In this document: positions 10,462 to 22,150 of the stretch, in pieces
Layout of the letters: each line of letters starts with the position of its first letter
How positions within the stretch are numbered: the first letter of the stretch is position 1
NCBI GenBank assembly: GCA_020744425.1
Contig: JAGMUV010000046.1
Span: 124,001-188,000 of the forward strand
Origin: Dactylonectria macrodidyma
Lineage: Eukaryota > Ascomycota > Sordariomycetes > Hypocreales > Nectriaceae
DNA length: 64,000 nt
Direction: 5' to 3'
The notes under the pieces: generated by a model
Seen by the model: the letters and a program-made list of their open reading frames with translations, nothing else
What the model was told of the DNA's origin: nothing
Database searches by the model: none
Translations under genes and position numbers: made by a program

Positions 10462-10584
10462 ATAAGATACCGTAATTACTGCTTCGTAAACCGACTAGCA
10501 ATCGATTACGTTATAAGGGCCCCGTATTTCCCACGGATTACACAACTACGCTATTATATGAAAAAACAATCAGCCTATAGAATT

Positions 10585-10825
10585 ATAGCATCATATTAAG
10601 TGCTTTAAGCTATTTAAAACTATATATAGTTAAATAATTAAATAATTAATTAAATACTTTATAATTTATATTATAAAGACTGAGTTCTTCTTAGCTTTTT
10701 ATATTATTTATATAATTAGTATAATAAAGAGTAATATTAAAGGAGGTTTTTAAAAGTCTAAACTTATTCTTTTAAACTTAGAAAATATTATATTAAAACT
10801 TAATATATAGTTATAAACTCTCATA
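10585..10825 (+). mobile_element. pogo/Fot1 transposase fragment, RIP-mutated
   Basis: AT-rich stretch collinear with the C-terminal part of the transposase seen at 41877-44845 (shared blocks such as AAGACTGAGTTCTT, AGTAATATTAAA and GAAAATATTATATTAAA). Both ends are lost. Stops replace codons throughout. Confidence 0.65.
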
Positions 10826-10835
10826 TAGCTTTCCC

Positions 10836-10940
10836 TTAAGCTCCCGCCGCTTAAGGTCAGGGAGGTATAGCTATTCCTGGCTTCTTACTACAATCTAGCC
10901 AAGTGAGGGCTCGGCGAGCCCTCCCTGACTCGGTCCCGAA
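10836..10940 (+). repeat. Dispersed repeat family A, copy A3
   Basis: Contains GCTCCCGCCGCTTAAGG, TCAGGGAGGTATAGCT and GGGCTCGGCGAGCCCTCCC, matching copy A1 with scattered substitutions. It abuts the pogo fragment. Confidence 0.65.
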
Positions 10941-11149
10941 AGACCACTTAGTCTCACGTGACCACCCTGCGCCTAGGTGTTCCAACATGGTCCAATTCAA
11001 CATATATAGCTCCTGTATTATCTTAGCTGCCTTAGCGACAAGGGGGATGAGTCTATCTACGGACGTAGCGACATTAAGGGGATCTATAGTCACGAGTAGT
11101 TTTGCTTACTATACTTATAGAGGCCGATGACTGCAGGGCTTGAAGACCA

Positions 11150-11285
11150 CTTCTAAGTTGGCTGTCCGCTCTATTAAGGGCGAGTTGCTACTATCACGAA
11201 GTCAAAAAAACACAGTTTTCTTCACATTTTAAGCATTTCCTAAACCCAATGCTTTCACAGTTACCTAAGATTAAGCATTTCCAGC
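11150..11285 (+). repeat. Dispersed repeat family B, copy B2
   Basis: Matches copy B1 (7594) over GGCGAGTTGCT, GAAGTCAAAA, ACACAGTTTTCTT and the ACCCAATG block. It lies 0.2 kb downstream of a family A copy and 0.1 kb before the stop-containing ORF at 11390. Confidence 0.6.
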
Positions 11286-11389
11286 TCATGCGAGCTAGGA
11301 AGCTTATATCTTGATGAATATATTACTTGCTAGCCGGACTCAGGAGCCGGGCTCTGATTCTCTTTCCCTCCAGATCTTCTGCAATCAAA

Positions 11390-11866
11390 ATGGCTACGCC
11401 TATCCTAAGAACCGTCATTGGTTCCACTACCGGCTTCAGTGACGCTGAAATCAACGACTATTAGACCAGTCGCCAAATGGCGTTTAGGGATTTTAAGCCC
11501 CAGTCAAAACGATATCTCTCCTGTCGAACCTATCTCTTTGCCGACCTTCAAACAGTTAATAACATCACGAATCTGGCCGATACTCTGGCTTAATTGGACT
11601 GGCTGAGCGACCGAGACCGTGTTAATCTGGCACTGCTTGGCTCTGAGGCCTTTCTCGCTACGGTAGGTGATAATGACTTTAAGTCTTTTGCCTGTGTGTA
11701 AAATGAGAGGCTCTGCTGCCTTGCGAGAGCCTTCAACGAAGACAAGGCTACTGACGCAGACTATGCCGAGGCCGAAAAGATCGCCCGGAACCGGGCTTGG
11801 ATAACAGAGCTGTTAGGACTGCTGAGGCAGGCACGGATGGAAATAACTAATAACGGGAGTTTCTGA
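11390..11866 (+). pseudogene. Stop-containing 159-codon ORF of unknown, probably repeat-derived, protein
   Basis: A single frame runs from ATG 11390 to TGA 11866 with three internal stops (codon 25 TAG; two later TAA), each one C-to-T change away from a Gln codon. Between them the composition is protein-like: MATPILRTVIGSTTGFSDAE, then a Lys/Asp-rich middle and a helical ATDADYAEAEKIARNRAW segment before the end. No frameshift is needed over 477 bp. I do not recognise the family. Its position after family A and B repeats suggests it belongs to the same element. CAR-to-TAR stops point to RIP-type decay. Confidence 0.5.
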
Positions 11867-13816
11867 GTCATTTCGAGTGTTTAGGGGCGTTCGGGAATAA
11901 AAGTTAGTCTGTGGTTAGAGTTTGGAATCCCGAGTATCAATACATCGAGTTTTCAATTACGCTTTTTTTGGCAACACAATGGCTTGAAGACCACGGAGCA
12001 ACGATATAAAACACTTCGATTCACTAATATACTAAGGTCAGATTATCCACATGAACAATGATTCTGGCGGGATCAGTCATAGCAGGGGCCGGGAGGCTCG
12101 GCGTTATTATCCTCTAGTACATTTACGCGGGGAAGAGAATGAAAATGCTACTATGCCTGTAGCGAAGGCGAAGCTAAATGAACTTTGATCTCTCCGCCCT
12201 GCGACCCTTCAGAGCAGAAGCTCGCGATACCTCAAGTAAGTAAATAGAAGGTGAGTCATCCGTTGTACTATAACATGCTTCGATAACCTAAGGCGTTCTC
12301 GCAGAAAGATTGTCTGACCGTCTTAGGGGTTTGAAATCAGACGCAGACGCACGCAATACTATGCAATAAGGACTGTATATTATAGCATGTAGGTTCCTAC
12401 ACGCAGCAGTACCTAAGACTTCTAAAGTCTCCTACGGGACCTAGTTCTAATAGTGAGCTACGAGATAGGAACCAGAATTGCCTTCATCCTTAGGGTGAGG
12501 AGAAAGGACATAGCTCCTACTTAAGGATAGGCGTAGAGAATAAGGAAAAGAATATCTATAAAGCCTATCAATTTAGCCTCTTTATCTATTATGTCTACTC
12601 TAGTAGAGTATATATTATATATTTTCTAATATTTTAGTAATGTCTATATAGAAAAAGGGAACAGAAAAGTGTAAAACTAAAAGCTGAGTTTAAATCTAAT
12701 ATTATAAGCTCTATTAATACTATGACTTAGTGGCTTTTTTATGCATTATAGTCTAATGAGGGTGGAGTTGGATGAGGTACGCAGAACCTCCCCCTCTTGA
12801 TTTGGAGTGTCGACATCTAGCTCCTCACCTATCTCACAATGCGTCAATACCAGTGGTTTGCTTTATATTTGTGAGTTGAGAAAACAGCAGTTGACTTGTT
12901 TAACATTAAAAACGGTGTACTGTTCCACTGGTGCTAGCTGGACTGCTTTGGTTTTAGTACCTATAAGTTGGTTTCTAAATGACGGCGTTGATCTGAAGTG
13001 TGGAGGAGAAAGTTTGATGATATTATGTTTACGTGAAGATTTCATGTGGTTTACGAAACTGGATAGGATAGTGTTGGTGCTTTTTCAGCTACTGGTGCCA
13101 TCGATGCTTATAATGATTTGTCTCTAGCAAGGGACTTGATAGTGACATAGTCAATAGGCATAGCATGGGTAATATGACCTAAAACGTATTCTTATTAAAT
13201 GTTATTTCGCCTTTAAGTACATTCCTAGAAGAACCACACGTGTGAAAATTCAAATGCACATGCAAGGAAACCCTGAAAGGAAAAATGCGGCTAAGATTCC
13301 CGCGAGCGACGGGTGTCTGCTAGTCAGTGCTGCAGGCGGGTGTTTCGACCGTGTCGCGTCCTAGTCCGGGCGGGTAACTTCATTCGCTCGTGGAGGTGCA
13401 TTGTGATTCGTCGTGCCCAGTGTCGTGCTTCCACCGCCATAAATATGTCGCGTTCGCAGCAGGTCTGAAACGCAACGATATGAGACGTTTATAGTGCACC
13501 GTATGCAGAAGCACAGACGTCTTTGGGTTAAGCATAAGTTACATAATCGAGAAACACTTGGAGCAAATACGAGGTTATGACTTGTATGTGTCTGGCCGCG
13601 AAACGGTTTATTTCGTGTTGAGCATTCACGGCCACCCTCGTTATCCGACCTTTTCCACCATTCATGACGCGTTGTTCATGGAGACCTTGTCCGGCCGCAG
13701 CCAGGCTGTCAGAAACGGCAAAAAAGTGAAAACCATAAATTCGGAATAAAGAACCGTAGCTCCGGTTATGAACTTGCTTAAGTAATGCAGATTAACCCCG
13801 GAGTATACGGAGTAGT
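11867..13816. other. Gene-poor region, partly AT-rich
   Basis: About 1.95 kb. 12500-12760 is AT-rich. 12807-13127 is a 106-codon plus-strand frame without recognisable domain. 13270-13560 is GC-rich, with no coding signal I can defend. A phrase at 11984 (GGCTTGAAGACCAC) repeats one at 11141. Nothing assigned. Confidence 0.3.
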
Positions 13817-13853
13817 TAAGTTAGGTGGGGCGCCCGGGCGCCCACCGAACTTA
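13817..13853. repeat. Strong imperfect palindrome (hairpin)
   Basis: A 37-bp inverted repeat: arms TAAGTTAGGTGGG and CCCACCGAACTTA around a GCGCCCGGGCGC core. It sits between two copies of the CGGAGTA word (about 13800-13813 and 13904). It could be two abutting transposon ends left after internal deletion, or a cis element of the factor gene that starts 190 bp downstream. Confidence 0.6.
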
Positions 13854-14045
13854 TCCGTCGCCGGCTAGGGCGCGAGGATGACTAATTCAACTTGCACTAC
13901 GGAGTACTCGATAGCCCGATCGGGTATTTGCTCCATCGTGCACACCCATCCGTGCTGGATATCAGCGTATTAATTTTATAATTTGAGTGCTGGCCAATAC
14001 GACCATTTCCACTACGTGCCAAACCTCTCCCTCCTCCGTTCCAAA

Positions 14046-15669
14046 ATGCCATTCTCTTGCCAACACGCCGGCTGCAGCCGTGCATATTTGCGGAAGGAAC
14101 ATTTGACACGACATATGAGGTCTCATGAGCGGCCAAAAGAGTTCACCTGTGCAGAATGCGGCTCAAAACTCTCCCGAATGTATCGGACCCCTCCCCGTTC
14201 AACGACTCCTTTTCGATATCTCACGCTGTACTCGTAGGGATACATTTCGCCGCCATATGGCGATGCACGGATCAACTTTGCCCTCCGTCCGTACCCTTCA
14301 AGCCTGTCTTCCGTGTCGCCGGGCCAAGATGAAATGCGATGGCCAGGAACCAACTTGCTCTGGCTGCTCGGCAAGATCATCATCCTGCGTTTGGCCGGGC
14401 TCAACCAATAGGCGAAGTCGGAACCCCGAACACTCTGCCTTCATCTTGCCAGCGTCTGTGCATGTATCAACAGAGCCCACGGAAAGTCGGGATGGTCCGG
14501 AATGCTACAGCGAAGATGACCCATGCGGCCTCACGCACCGTGAACAGGATTCAATGGCACTCACCGCTCCGGCATCGGAATGCCCCGGCAAACTTGCCAT
14601 GTACGACCGGCTAATCGCGGTCTACTTTGACAAGTTCCATCAGCATTGGCCGATCGTCCATGAGAAAAGCATTCGGTTAAGACGAGCGCCGCAGGTGCTT
14701 GTGAAAACCGTGGTCACTATTGGTTTGTACTTGACGGAGAACGTCGAGGCTAAGAATATGGCGGAAGGGACGCTGGAGAGTTACCTCCATCAATCTGGTA
14801 ACACACTGGTAAGTTTACAACCGATTTGTGAAGGGTCCTACCAGTGTCGGTCAAGCCTTGTCCGCCAATTACAATGGCTTGCTTTTTGTATCACTTTCAA
14901 TGAGGTTATGTTTGTGGACTGATAGGTTCACAGGCTTCATTTCTCACCCTAGGTGAGGCGGGTCAGCTTTTTCCCGACCTCGCGCATCTGCTCGAGTTTC
15001 AGGCGATACTACTACAAGCCATAATGATTCCACGCCTCACAGCCCAGGGCCTTGCAACTGGCATCATGATCGACTCTATGCTCTCGAGTGTTCTGATGCT
15101 CGCTGGCGTTTACGACCAAAGCAGAATTGATACAGCAAACATTAATTCTGACGGGTGGACTATGAACCCAGCCGTCCTGAGAGAATCTTACCAACGGTAG
15201 GCTCCTTGTGAAGAACTGGCTCACATGGCGAATTTTACGTCCACCGCACTGACCCTTTCCGTTTAGTTTGGCTTTGTTCCATTTCAAATTTCACGCCCTG
15301 TTCCAAGTATTCTGTCGGGCAAGATATCCCTGGCATAGAATCTCCGGGCTCATAGAACCCATGATGCTTCGTGTTGAGCTCCCAATGCCACTTGCGTTGT
15401 GGGACCGTCAGTCAATATCCCTTCAGAGTGTCGAGGCTATCGATTCTGAGGATGTACCAAGATTTGGCAGTGGGCAGCTCATCAGCGACCTGTGCCAAAT
15501 GGCAATCATGACCGGAGACCCGAAACCGCTAGAGCCGATCGATGCTCTGCAACCGGGCCTCGGCACCACTTTGTGGCTTTGGATGAAAAGGATAAACGAC
15601 GATGATCCCAAATTCGTTACACACGTCAAGGAGTTCGGATTGGAAAGCTTCCAGCAGGTGCCCACGTGA
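14046..15669 (+). CDS. Transcription factor with two C2H2 fingers and a Zn2Cys6 cluster
   Basis: Exons 14046-14179, 14238-14808, 14934-15196 and 15267-15669 give 456 residues in phase. The first C2H2 finger starts at C5 (CQHAGC, then HMRSH). The second is split by intron 14180-14237: splicing yields C-x2-C-x12-H-x3-H exactly, ending HMAMH. A binuclear cluster follows at once (CLPCRRAKMKC, then CSGC and the last Cys). The C-terminal part has the fungal factor pattern YFDKFHQHWPIVHEKS. This C2H2 plus Zn2Cys6 order is a known ascomycete architecture; such proteins are nuclear regulators. Intron 14809-14933 (125 nt) is the least certain, and the C-terminus could extend to about 15820 if another intron removes the stop at 15669. 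Target genes unknown. Confidence 0.85.
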
Positions 15670-15805
15670 GCTGTCAATGGAGGAACATATGCTCGCTGAA
15701 ATTCGAACCTATCACCGAGGATGGCCCTCCTGTCTTTTACATCTCGCCTCGCAATTGCAAGGGAACCCTGAGAATTTGTCCACAGAAAAGTCTGGTCTCC
15801 CGCGC

Positions 15806-16237
15806 CTAAGCCTTCAATAAGTCGGAGATAGCGTGATTGAACCCCTCATACATGTTGTCCAGTGTCTCTTTCAAGTCCTCGTCATCCAGACTTGATTCGC
15901 CTGTCCAGATCACCCTGGTCTGCTTGTCGTTGAGAGGTTCGAGTTTGATGTTCCCAAATTGCAAAGCATCCCCGGCAGTGCTTATGTAAACTCGGAAGCG
16001 CAGGGTGTATTCAGTAGCGTTGACAGCTTCGAGAGTCTCTCTGGTCGTGACTCCGGGCCGTGTAGAAAAGGCGAGGTCGCGTACAGAGCCAATGCCAAAA
16101 CCCTCGAGGGTTGAAGAGGTACAACCTGGCATCCAGAGTCTTTCGGAGCCCCAAGATGTCACAATACCCCAGATGTTGGCCGCTGGAGCCTCAACGAGGC
16201 TGGCGTACTTGGTGACGACTTTTGGGGTGGTGGTCAT
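15806..16237 (-). CDS. Small SRPBCC (START/Bet v1-like) protein
   Basis: 143 residues from Met at 16237; the open frame extends upstream, but homology-like sequence begins at this Met. The pattern is that of the polyketide cyclase/dehydrase group of the SRPBCC fold: an N-terminal strand ending in VEAPAANIWGIVTSW, GIGSVRDLAF, RETLEAVNATEYTLRFRVY and a C-terminal helix DNMYEGFNHAISDLLKA. The fold makes a hydrophobic pocket for a lipid or aromatic ligand. A TATATAT string lies at about 16283, some 45 bp upstream of the ATG. Gene ends face those of the transcription factor (136 bp apart). Single exon. Ligand and role unknown. Confidence 0.75.
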   Translation of the reverse strand: MTTTPKVVTKYASLVEAPAANIWGIVTSWGSERLWMPGCTSSTLEGFGIGSVRDLAFSTRPGVTTRETLEAVNATEYTLRFRVYISTAGDALQFGNIKLEPLNDKQTRVIWTGESSLDDEDLKETLDNMYEGFNHAISDLLKA

Positions 16238-16465
16238 GATGCATAGATTGCAATGTGATAGAAAGAAGTTTTCTGAAACTGAAATATATAATCCAGGCTG
16301 TAGAAGGGTCTGGGCTGCTTTTATAGATCCAGGATAGTCAAATGAGGGGGACATGGCTGATGATGATGAGTTTTGCGGCTGGATTGACTCCCTCGTGTTG
16401 CAATCAAATCTTCCACTTCGATTACTCGAGATTTGCTGCACAACCCAGTGCGTACTTACTAACTC

Positions 16466-16531
16466 GGCATCCCATCCGGCATCCCGTCCGGTATCCCATC
16501 CGGTATCCCATCGGCATCCCAGCCAGTATCC
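16466..16531 (+). repeat. 12-bp minisatellite
   Basis: Five to six tandem units of GGTATCCCATCC with C/T and A/G variants (GGCATCCCGTCC and similar); one unit is a base short. Lies 230 bp upstream of the SRPBCC gene. Confidence 0.8.
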
Positions 16532-16607
16532 TAAGTCGATTGCGCCGAGTACGCATCTGGACTTCTAAGGGCCTGATTAGCTTGACGGGATTTGTCAGAT
16601 AATTTAT

Positions 16608-16697
16608 ATGACCATTTGATGACCTCGAACATGTGTGCATTATGTATCTGTTCACTGTAGCTCCCGCCCCTTGAGGTCAGGGAGGTCTAGCTTTCTG
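16608..16697 (+). repeat. Dispersed repeat family A, copy A2
   Basis: From ATGACCATTTGATGACC through GCTCCCGCCCCTTGAGG to GTCTAGCTTTCT; then similarity to A1 stops. Nearly undecayed. Confidence 0.7.
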
Positions 16698-16842
16698 TCA
16701 CGGCCCAGGCTGCTAATTAAGAAACGGGCTAACCTCGAGGCGAAGACTGAGTATTGCAAGTGGCTGCGTGAGTGGCTTGGCTGAATTACCTTAGCAAGCT
16801 CAGGCCATTGTGGCTCGTGCTTACAGCAGCGGAGCACGCTAC

Positions 16843-17318
16843 TCACATGCACTCCTCAAGCAAATGGCCTGAGGATTCTGTCATAGTGCTTACACTGACT
16901 AGTCGACAATTTTCGCGCCTCTGAAGTATCACTCTTGTCCATATCCATTAATATCCGCATTAAAGCATTTTATATTTAGCCTCAATTTCACTAGGCTGTG
17001 CGCAAAGCCGTGCTCTGTCTAGAGATCCATTTTTGTAACACCTGTCCGCCTGTATCTTACGGAAAACTCTGATATGCGGTTGACAAAGACTTTAACACAA
17101 GCACCAATCCTGCCACTCTTCCGCTGAATAGCCCATGAAGCGAAGTGGAAATATAGTTAAAAATCAGTAAATTGCTATCGAGCATTGTACAATGCTTCTG
17201 TTAGTCAGGGTTTACAGGTCTATCGTGTTATTAGGCACGCGTTGTGTCCATCTTAACTCAGGCTCAAATCATTAACACAGCACTCAGGCCATTTGCTCGA
17301 GGAGTGCACGTGTTGGTG
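16843..17318. mobile_element. Candidate MITE with inverted ends
   Basis: Left end TGCACTCCTC-AAGCAAATGGCCTGAG (16849-16874) matches, in reverse complement, the right end at 17283-17310 with one mismatch; weaker similarity extends on both sides. About 0.47 kb, non-coding, AT-leaning, between two genes. Target duplication not resolved. Confidence 0.5.
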
Positions 17319-17362
17319 TGGATCCGACCGTACAATCCGGGTTTAGTCACCGTCCCGATTTA

Positions 17363-17503
17363 CACCTAATTTGTAAGGCAACAGCCGACATCGCTGATCA
17401 CAAAGCCGACTGCGGCGTCTCCCCTTTTTCTAGCTAGTCAGATCAATCATAACACACAATTCCTATGCATCCTGCCGCGGCTAGCTTTCAATAGCACGTG
17501 AGT
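17363..17503 (+). repeat. Dispersed repeat family C, copy C1
   Basis: Similar over about 140 bp to 46985-47115, including GTCTCCCC, CTAGTCAGATCAAT, ATAACACA and CCTGCCGCGGCT. Differences are mostly C/T and G/A, with the decay in the other copy. No coding content. Confidence 0.7.
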
Positions 17504-17851
17504 AGCGTGTTCCGCTGCCATGGGCACGAGCCACAATGGCCTGAGCTTGCTGAGGTAAGATGATTTTAGATTGACGTCAATATGCATTGCAGGAAGCGAG
17601 ACTAGCGGTTTGTTGTCCGAACACGTCAGAAGACCGCCGCCTCCGCACGAACAGAACGAGCAAGAACACTGCAATCTTCAATCAATCCTATCCTGTGAAT
17701 CGCGATATACTGAACTCACCCTACCCTGAAATTACTATAACCAGTGCGCATCTAACAGATAACGCCGCGACTTCGTGAGTGTTTGCTAATCGCGTCAGTT
17801 CTGTGACCGTTTCCGAAACCTCGATATCCACACTAGGCTCTACCCACCAAG

Positions 17852-18886
17852 ATGCCGCGGATGAATCTGGGCCTTCCCTACAACCATTGTAGCCATCAGC
17901 TATGCCAGGTTGGCTTCCAGAGCCCTGACCTTCTCCGCTGCGGTGGTTGTCATGTCGTCAAGTATTGTGGCCAGCCGCACCAAAGGGCCGACCGACCCAA
18001 GCACAAGGTCCAATGCAACCCGATAAAGCAGACCAGAGACAAGGTCTCAGAGGAAGAGGCAAAGCTGCGGACCAGCCCTGGCGCAGACACAGACGGGAAC
18101 CCTTTCAACAACGTCGCGGGCCTTTTCTGGTTCTTCAAAAGCACTCGCCCTTACATGCAAGCTCGCTTTGACTACATCACTGCCGTTCTGAACGTCCGCA
18201 CCGGCGAAGCCGTCGAGATCGCACTCGACCATTCCCTCGACCTGCTTCGTCTCTGCCGAGGCGACAATTTACGCGTTCGTTGCCAGGTTCCTGCGCTGTA
18301 TCTCCGGCTTGGGAGGGACCAGGATGCATACGATTTCATCAATTGGTATGCTGTCAGAGGCGACTCGCACTATGACTGGCGCGATATGAACTTGCCGTTT
18401 CTCGACATGCATGGAGAGGATGCGTTTGAGGCTGTCGACGAGAAGCCCCACCACATCGAGTTGTCCTTCTTCGTGGCCTTGACGCTTATCAAGATTCGAT
18501 TGATGAAGGATTTAGAGTCCCTCCAAGGATTCTTGCGGAGTAATCCTAATGCGACAGGGGAAGCTAAGTATGATCATCTGCAGGAGGAGGCGATGAGCGA
18601 TATACTCCTGAGACGGCCGGACATTGTCGCGCAAGACAACTACGAAGAGATGATCGCTGAGCTGCGGCGCCAGGCACTACGGCTGTATAGGATAGTCAAG
18701 GAAAAGAACCCACATTTCTGGCCGGGCATCATGAATCCGAACCTGTACACTCATAGTGTGCCGACGATTTATGCTTTCGGATCACGAGAGGAGGCTGTGC
18801 TCGTTTTTCGGAACTCATGGTACTCGTGGTCAGAGACAGAAGTGGCCATCCGGTTTATCAGAGGGGTTATACGCGACGATGCGTAA
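17852..18886 (+). CDS. MYND zinc-finger protein
   Basis: Intronless, 344 residues. An N-terminal MYND-type finger spans residues 13-55: C13-x4-C18, C30-x2-C33, C39, H51-x3-C55. The seventh ligand position, usually Cys, is His43 (YCGQPHQ), a possible but unusual zinc ligand. The remaining roughly 280 residues are helical, with no SET or other catalytic domain I can see, as in many fungal MYND-only hypothetical proteins. MYND fingers bind proline-rich partners, so a protein-interaction role is likely. Start chosen at 17852, just before the finger. It is the last healthy gene before the 28-kb transposon block. Function unknown. Confidence 0.8.
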   Translation: MPRMNLGLPYNHCSHQLCQVGFQSPDLLRCGGCHVVKYCGQPHQRADRPKHKVQCNPIKQTRDKVSEEEAKLRTSPGADTDGNPFNNVAGLFWFFKSTRPYMQARFDYITAVLNVRTGEAVEIALDHSLDLLRLCRGDNLRVRCQVPALYLRLGRDQDAYDFINWYAVRGDSHYDWRDMNLPFLDMHGEDAFEAVDEKPHHIELSFFVALTLIKIRLMKDLESLQGFLRSNPNATGEAKYDHLQEEAMSDILLRRPDIVAQDNYEEMIAELRRQALRLYRIVKEKNPHFWPGIMNPNLYTHSVPTIYAFGSREEAVLVFRNSWYSWSETEVAIRFIRGVIRDDA

Positions 18887-21800
18887 GAGTATAGGAATGT
18901 AAAACTGTACGGGATATTCTATTTAGGAACAACCGATATATTTTAGCCTTGACTTTCGCATTTTACGCAATATGAATGGGCTCAGCGGCGAAGGGCTGAG
19001 AACCCATATGCGGCCATATATTTGTGCGTTCATTTGTTTGTTTAAAGGAAGACGATGCTGAAGATGTTTGGGCTTTGTTAACGCACGACGGGCGGTGTAT
19101 TATTGCTGGCTAAAGTCGCAGTCGCTAATGGATGCATGGCTTTTATAGAGTGCTTCTGAATTTCGCGCTCTTTTCCCTGAGTCTATATGAATCGCTATTT
19201 AGTAACCGGCAATTAAGTCTTAGTATGAAATCAAAACGCGCTAGCAAGCTATAGAGTAGCTAGTAATTAAAATATAAGTAACTAGCAATTAGTAGTTCTT
19301 TAGCTATAGAGTATAAAAAGAATTTAAAAACTAGTAAATATACTAACCTTAGTTATATAATTATATTAATCTATTTATTTTTTACTTTACTATTATATTT
19401 AGAGAATTATATTATATCTTATTATAGAAGTTTTTATTAATAGTCTTTAGTTAGTAAAAATAGTTTATATAAACTAATAAATTATAGTATTATTCATTCT
19501 TATAAAGCTATAGTAATTATAATTATTATAATATTAGTAATTAACTAAATAAAAGTAAACTGAATTTAAAAGAAATATAAAAAGAGTATAGAATAATAAA
19601 GAATTTTATAAAGCTTTTTAATTAGTTTTATTTTTAATTTTTATAGTTAATAAAATACTTTTTATACTTATAAGAATTCTGTATTCTTAGTTATTATACT
19701 TATAAATTAATTATTATTAAGTATAGAATTAAATTATATCTTTAAGTATTATTCTATAAGCTAAATAAAGTATAAATTAAAAAAGTATAAAAGTAAGTAA
19801 TTAAGCTTAATATTATTTAAGAATAGAATAGAATTCTTAAAATCCTAGTTTTATTTAATATTAATACATTACTTAAAGTACTTAAAAAACCCAAGTCTGT
19901 AAGAAGAAGACCTTAAGCTTGTTTAATAAGAGAGTGTTTAGTAAATTAAGGTATCTTAAGCTAAGTAAGGTCACTGCTAGGTTATAGTAAGCCTCTATTA
20001 TATAGGTCTATAGCTAGAGCTACTAGCTCTTAGTCTAGGGCTAGGTTCTAGTAATATCGCTCTTAGAGCTAGTATTAGCTTAGCTAAGTAGTGAGATTGC
20101 TATAAGCTAAATAGATTATCTCTATAGTGAATTTTATAGCTTCTTACTTTAGGCTAAGTCTATAATAATAGCCTCTCTCTTTTTGTTATAGGATTTCCTT
20201 TAAGAATAACTCTTCTTAAAAGCTAACTCTTAATATTATTACTATATCTTTATAACTTTCTAACCTTACTATTACTAAGCCCTTTCTTTTTTTTTAATAC
20301 TTAAGGTTTTTAACTAATTATAACCTATATCCATTCTATCTAAGTAGTAATTATAAGGCTTACTTACTCCTCATTCTACTTCCTTAATAGCCAATCCCTA
20401 GCTTAGTTATTATAAAAGTGCTATAATTATATAGCTTCTTTTTTTATTACTTAAGCCTTACCTAAGGAAAGTTAGCTTCTAACTCTTTATTATTTATAAT
20501 AAGGGGTTTTTTTATTCTTAAAGTATATTTTAATAAGTAATAGCTAATAGTATTTATATAAGTAAGGTATATTATTTATTATTTACTCTTATATATTATA
20601 ATAGCCTTACTATTAAATAATGCCTTTATTATATTTTTAATTTTAAAGTGAATATAATATTATTAAAGCTTTTAAAGAATAATAAGTTATTATTAATAAA
20701 AATAATGCTTATTTCTTTATTATTATAGCTATTAGTAAATATTATTATTAGAACTTTTATAAAGTAATTATTAAATCTCTTCTTACTTTATTATAATTAG
20801 ACTTTTCTTTTTTTTTTAACTTTAATTATTTCTTTATATATAACTATGCCTTTAGCTTTAATTCTCTTATATTGCTCTTTTATTATAAGTTTATAACTAA
20901 TCTATAAGTAATAACTTAATTAATTAGTTCTTATTTTTACTTTTATTATAATATTATAAGTATTTTATATTCTTATTTATATAATTAGTATTAACTTATA
21001 ATAATAGTTCTTTATTATTTATTCTTATTCTTATTATTACTATCTTTACTTTTATTATTAATATTATATAAATTATATTCTTATTTTTATAGTATTATTT
21101 TACTAATATATTATAATAATACTATATATTATTAAGTATGCTTTTATAATATTATTATATAATATTTTAATAAGACTATTTATTAGAATAATAAGATTAT
21201 ATTTATTCTTATATTTAAATACTTATTTACTTTAGCTATTCTTTTAATAAATTACTATAAGTTTATTATATAAGTTTTATTAACTAATAGTAATAATCTC
21301 GTTTTTTAAATACTTTACTTATAAAAGTAATAATTATAATTATATTTTTATAAATAATATTTAATATATATTTATAGTAAGTTTATATTAATATTACTAT
21401 TAGCTTATTATTAAGTATTACTTTATAATATATTACTTTCTTACTAAAGTTAAAAAGTATAAATATCTCTTTATTAAAGACTTTATTACTTAGGCTATAA
21501 GTATTATTTATTATAATTATATAATATTCTTATTAATTCTTTATATAGTCTTTTACTTATATTACTACTTATAAGGTTCTTTACTTTATATCTTATAATA
21601 ATAAGATTACTTAAGCTTATATTATTATTAATACTATTATTACTAAATAAGTATATTTTATTAATAAAAATACTATATTTATATAGTACTTAGTAATTAT
21701 AAGTCTTTTAATATAAATTGACCTTATTAATATTCTTATTATAATTATATAATAAGTAAGTAAGAAGGACTTACCTTTATTTAAATATATTAGTATTTTT

Positions 21801-22150
21801 ACTTTACTTTCTGAGTTTAAAAAGAAGGAGCCTAAGGAGGAGCTTATTACTAAAGAGGTTAATTAAATATCCTTTCTCTCTTTTAAAATCATTATAATAC
21901 TATTATACTCTTATAGTATATTCATTTTATTTTATTTATATAGGGCTTTATACTATTAGTTTTTCTATTATTAGTAAATATACTTATTTTATAAAGCTAA
22001 GAAGATATTAGTTTTATTTTTATTCTTTATAACTTTATAATAACTATTTTTATAATTCTATACTATATTCTTATTATAGTTTTTTTATAAGTCTTAGCTT
22101 AAGCTATTATAATTATTATTAAAGCTTATTTAATATTTTTTAATTATATA
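18887..22150. other. AT-rich, RIP-type block without recognisable gene
   Basis: From about 19200 the sequence is overwhelmingly A/T, with abundant TATA, TTA and TAA words. 19920-20500 is a little less decayed (repeated CTAG-containing words). No protein frame can be read with confidence, though 21700-22150 may be the gag start of the Copia element that follows. Probably old transposon sequence. Confidence 0.6.

Noticed and set aside
12807..13127. 106-codon frame in the gap before the transcription factor
   Set aside because: No family recognised, no splice or start context, and no sign of coding on comparison with its own opposite frame.
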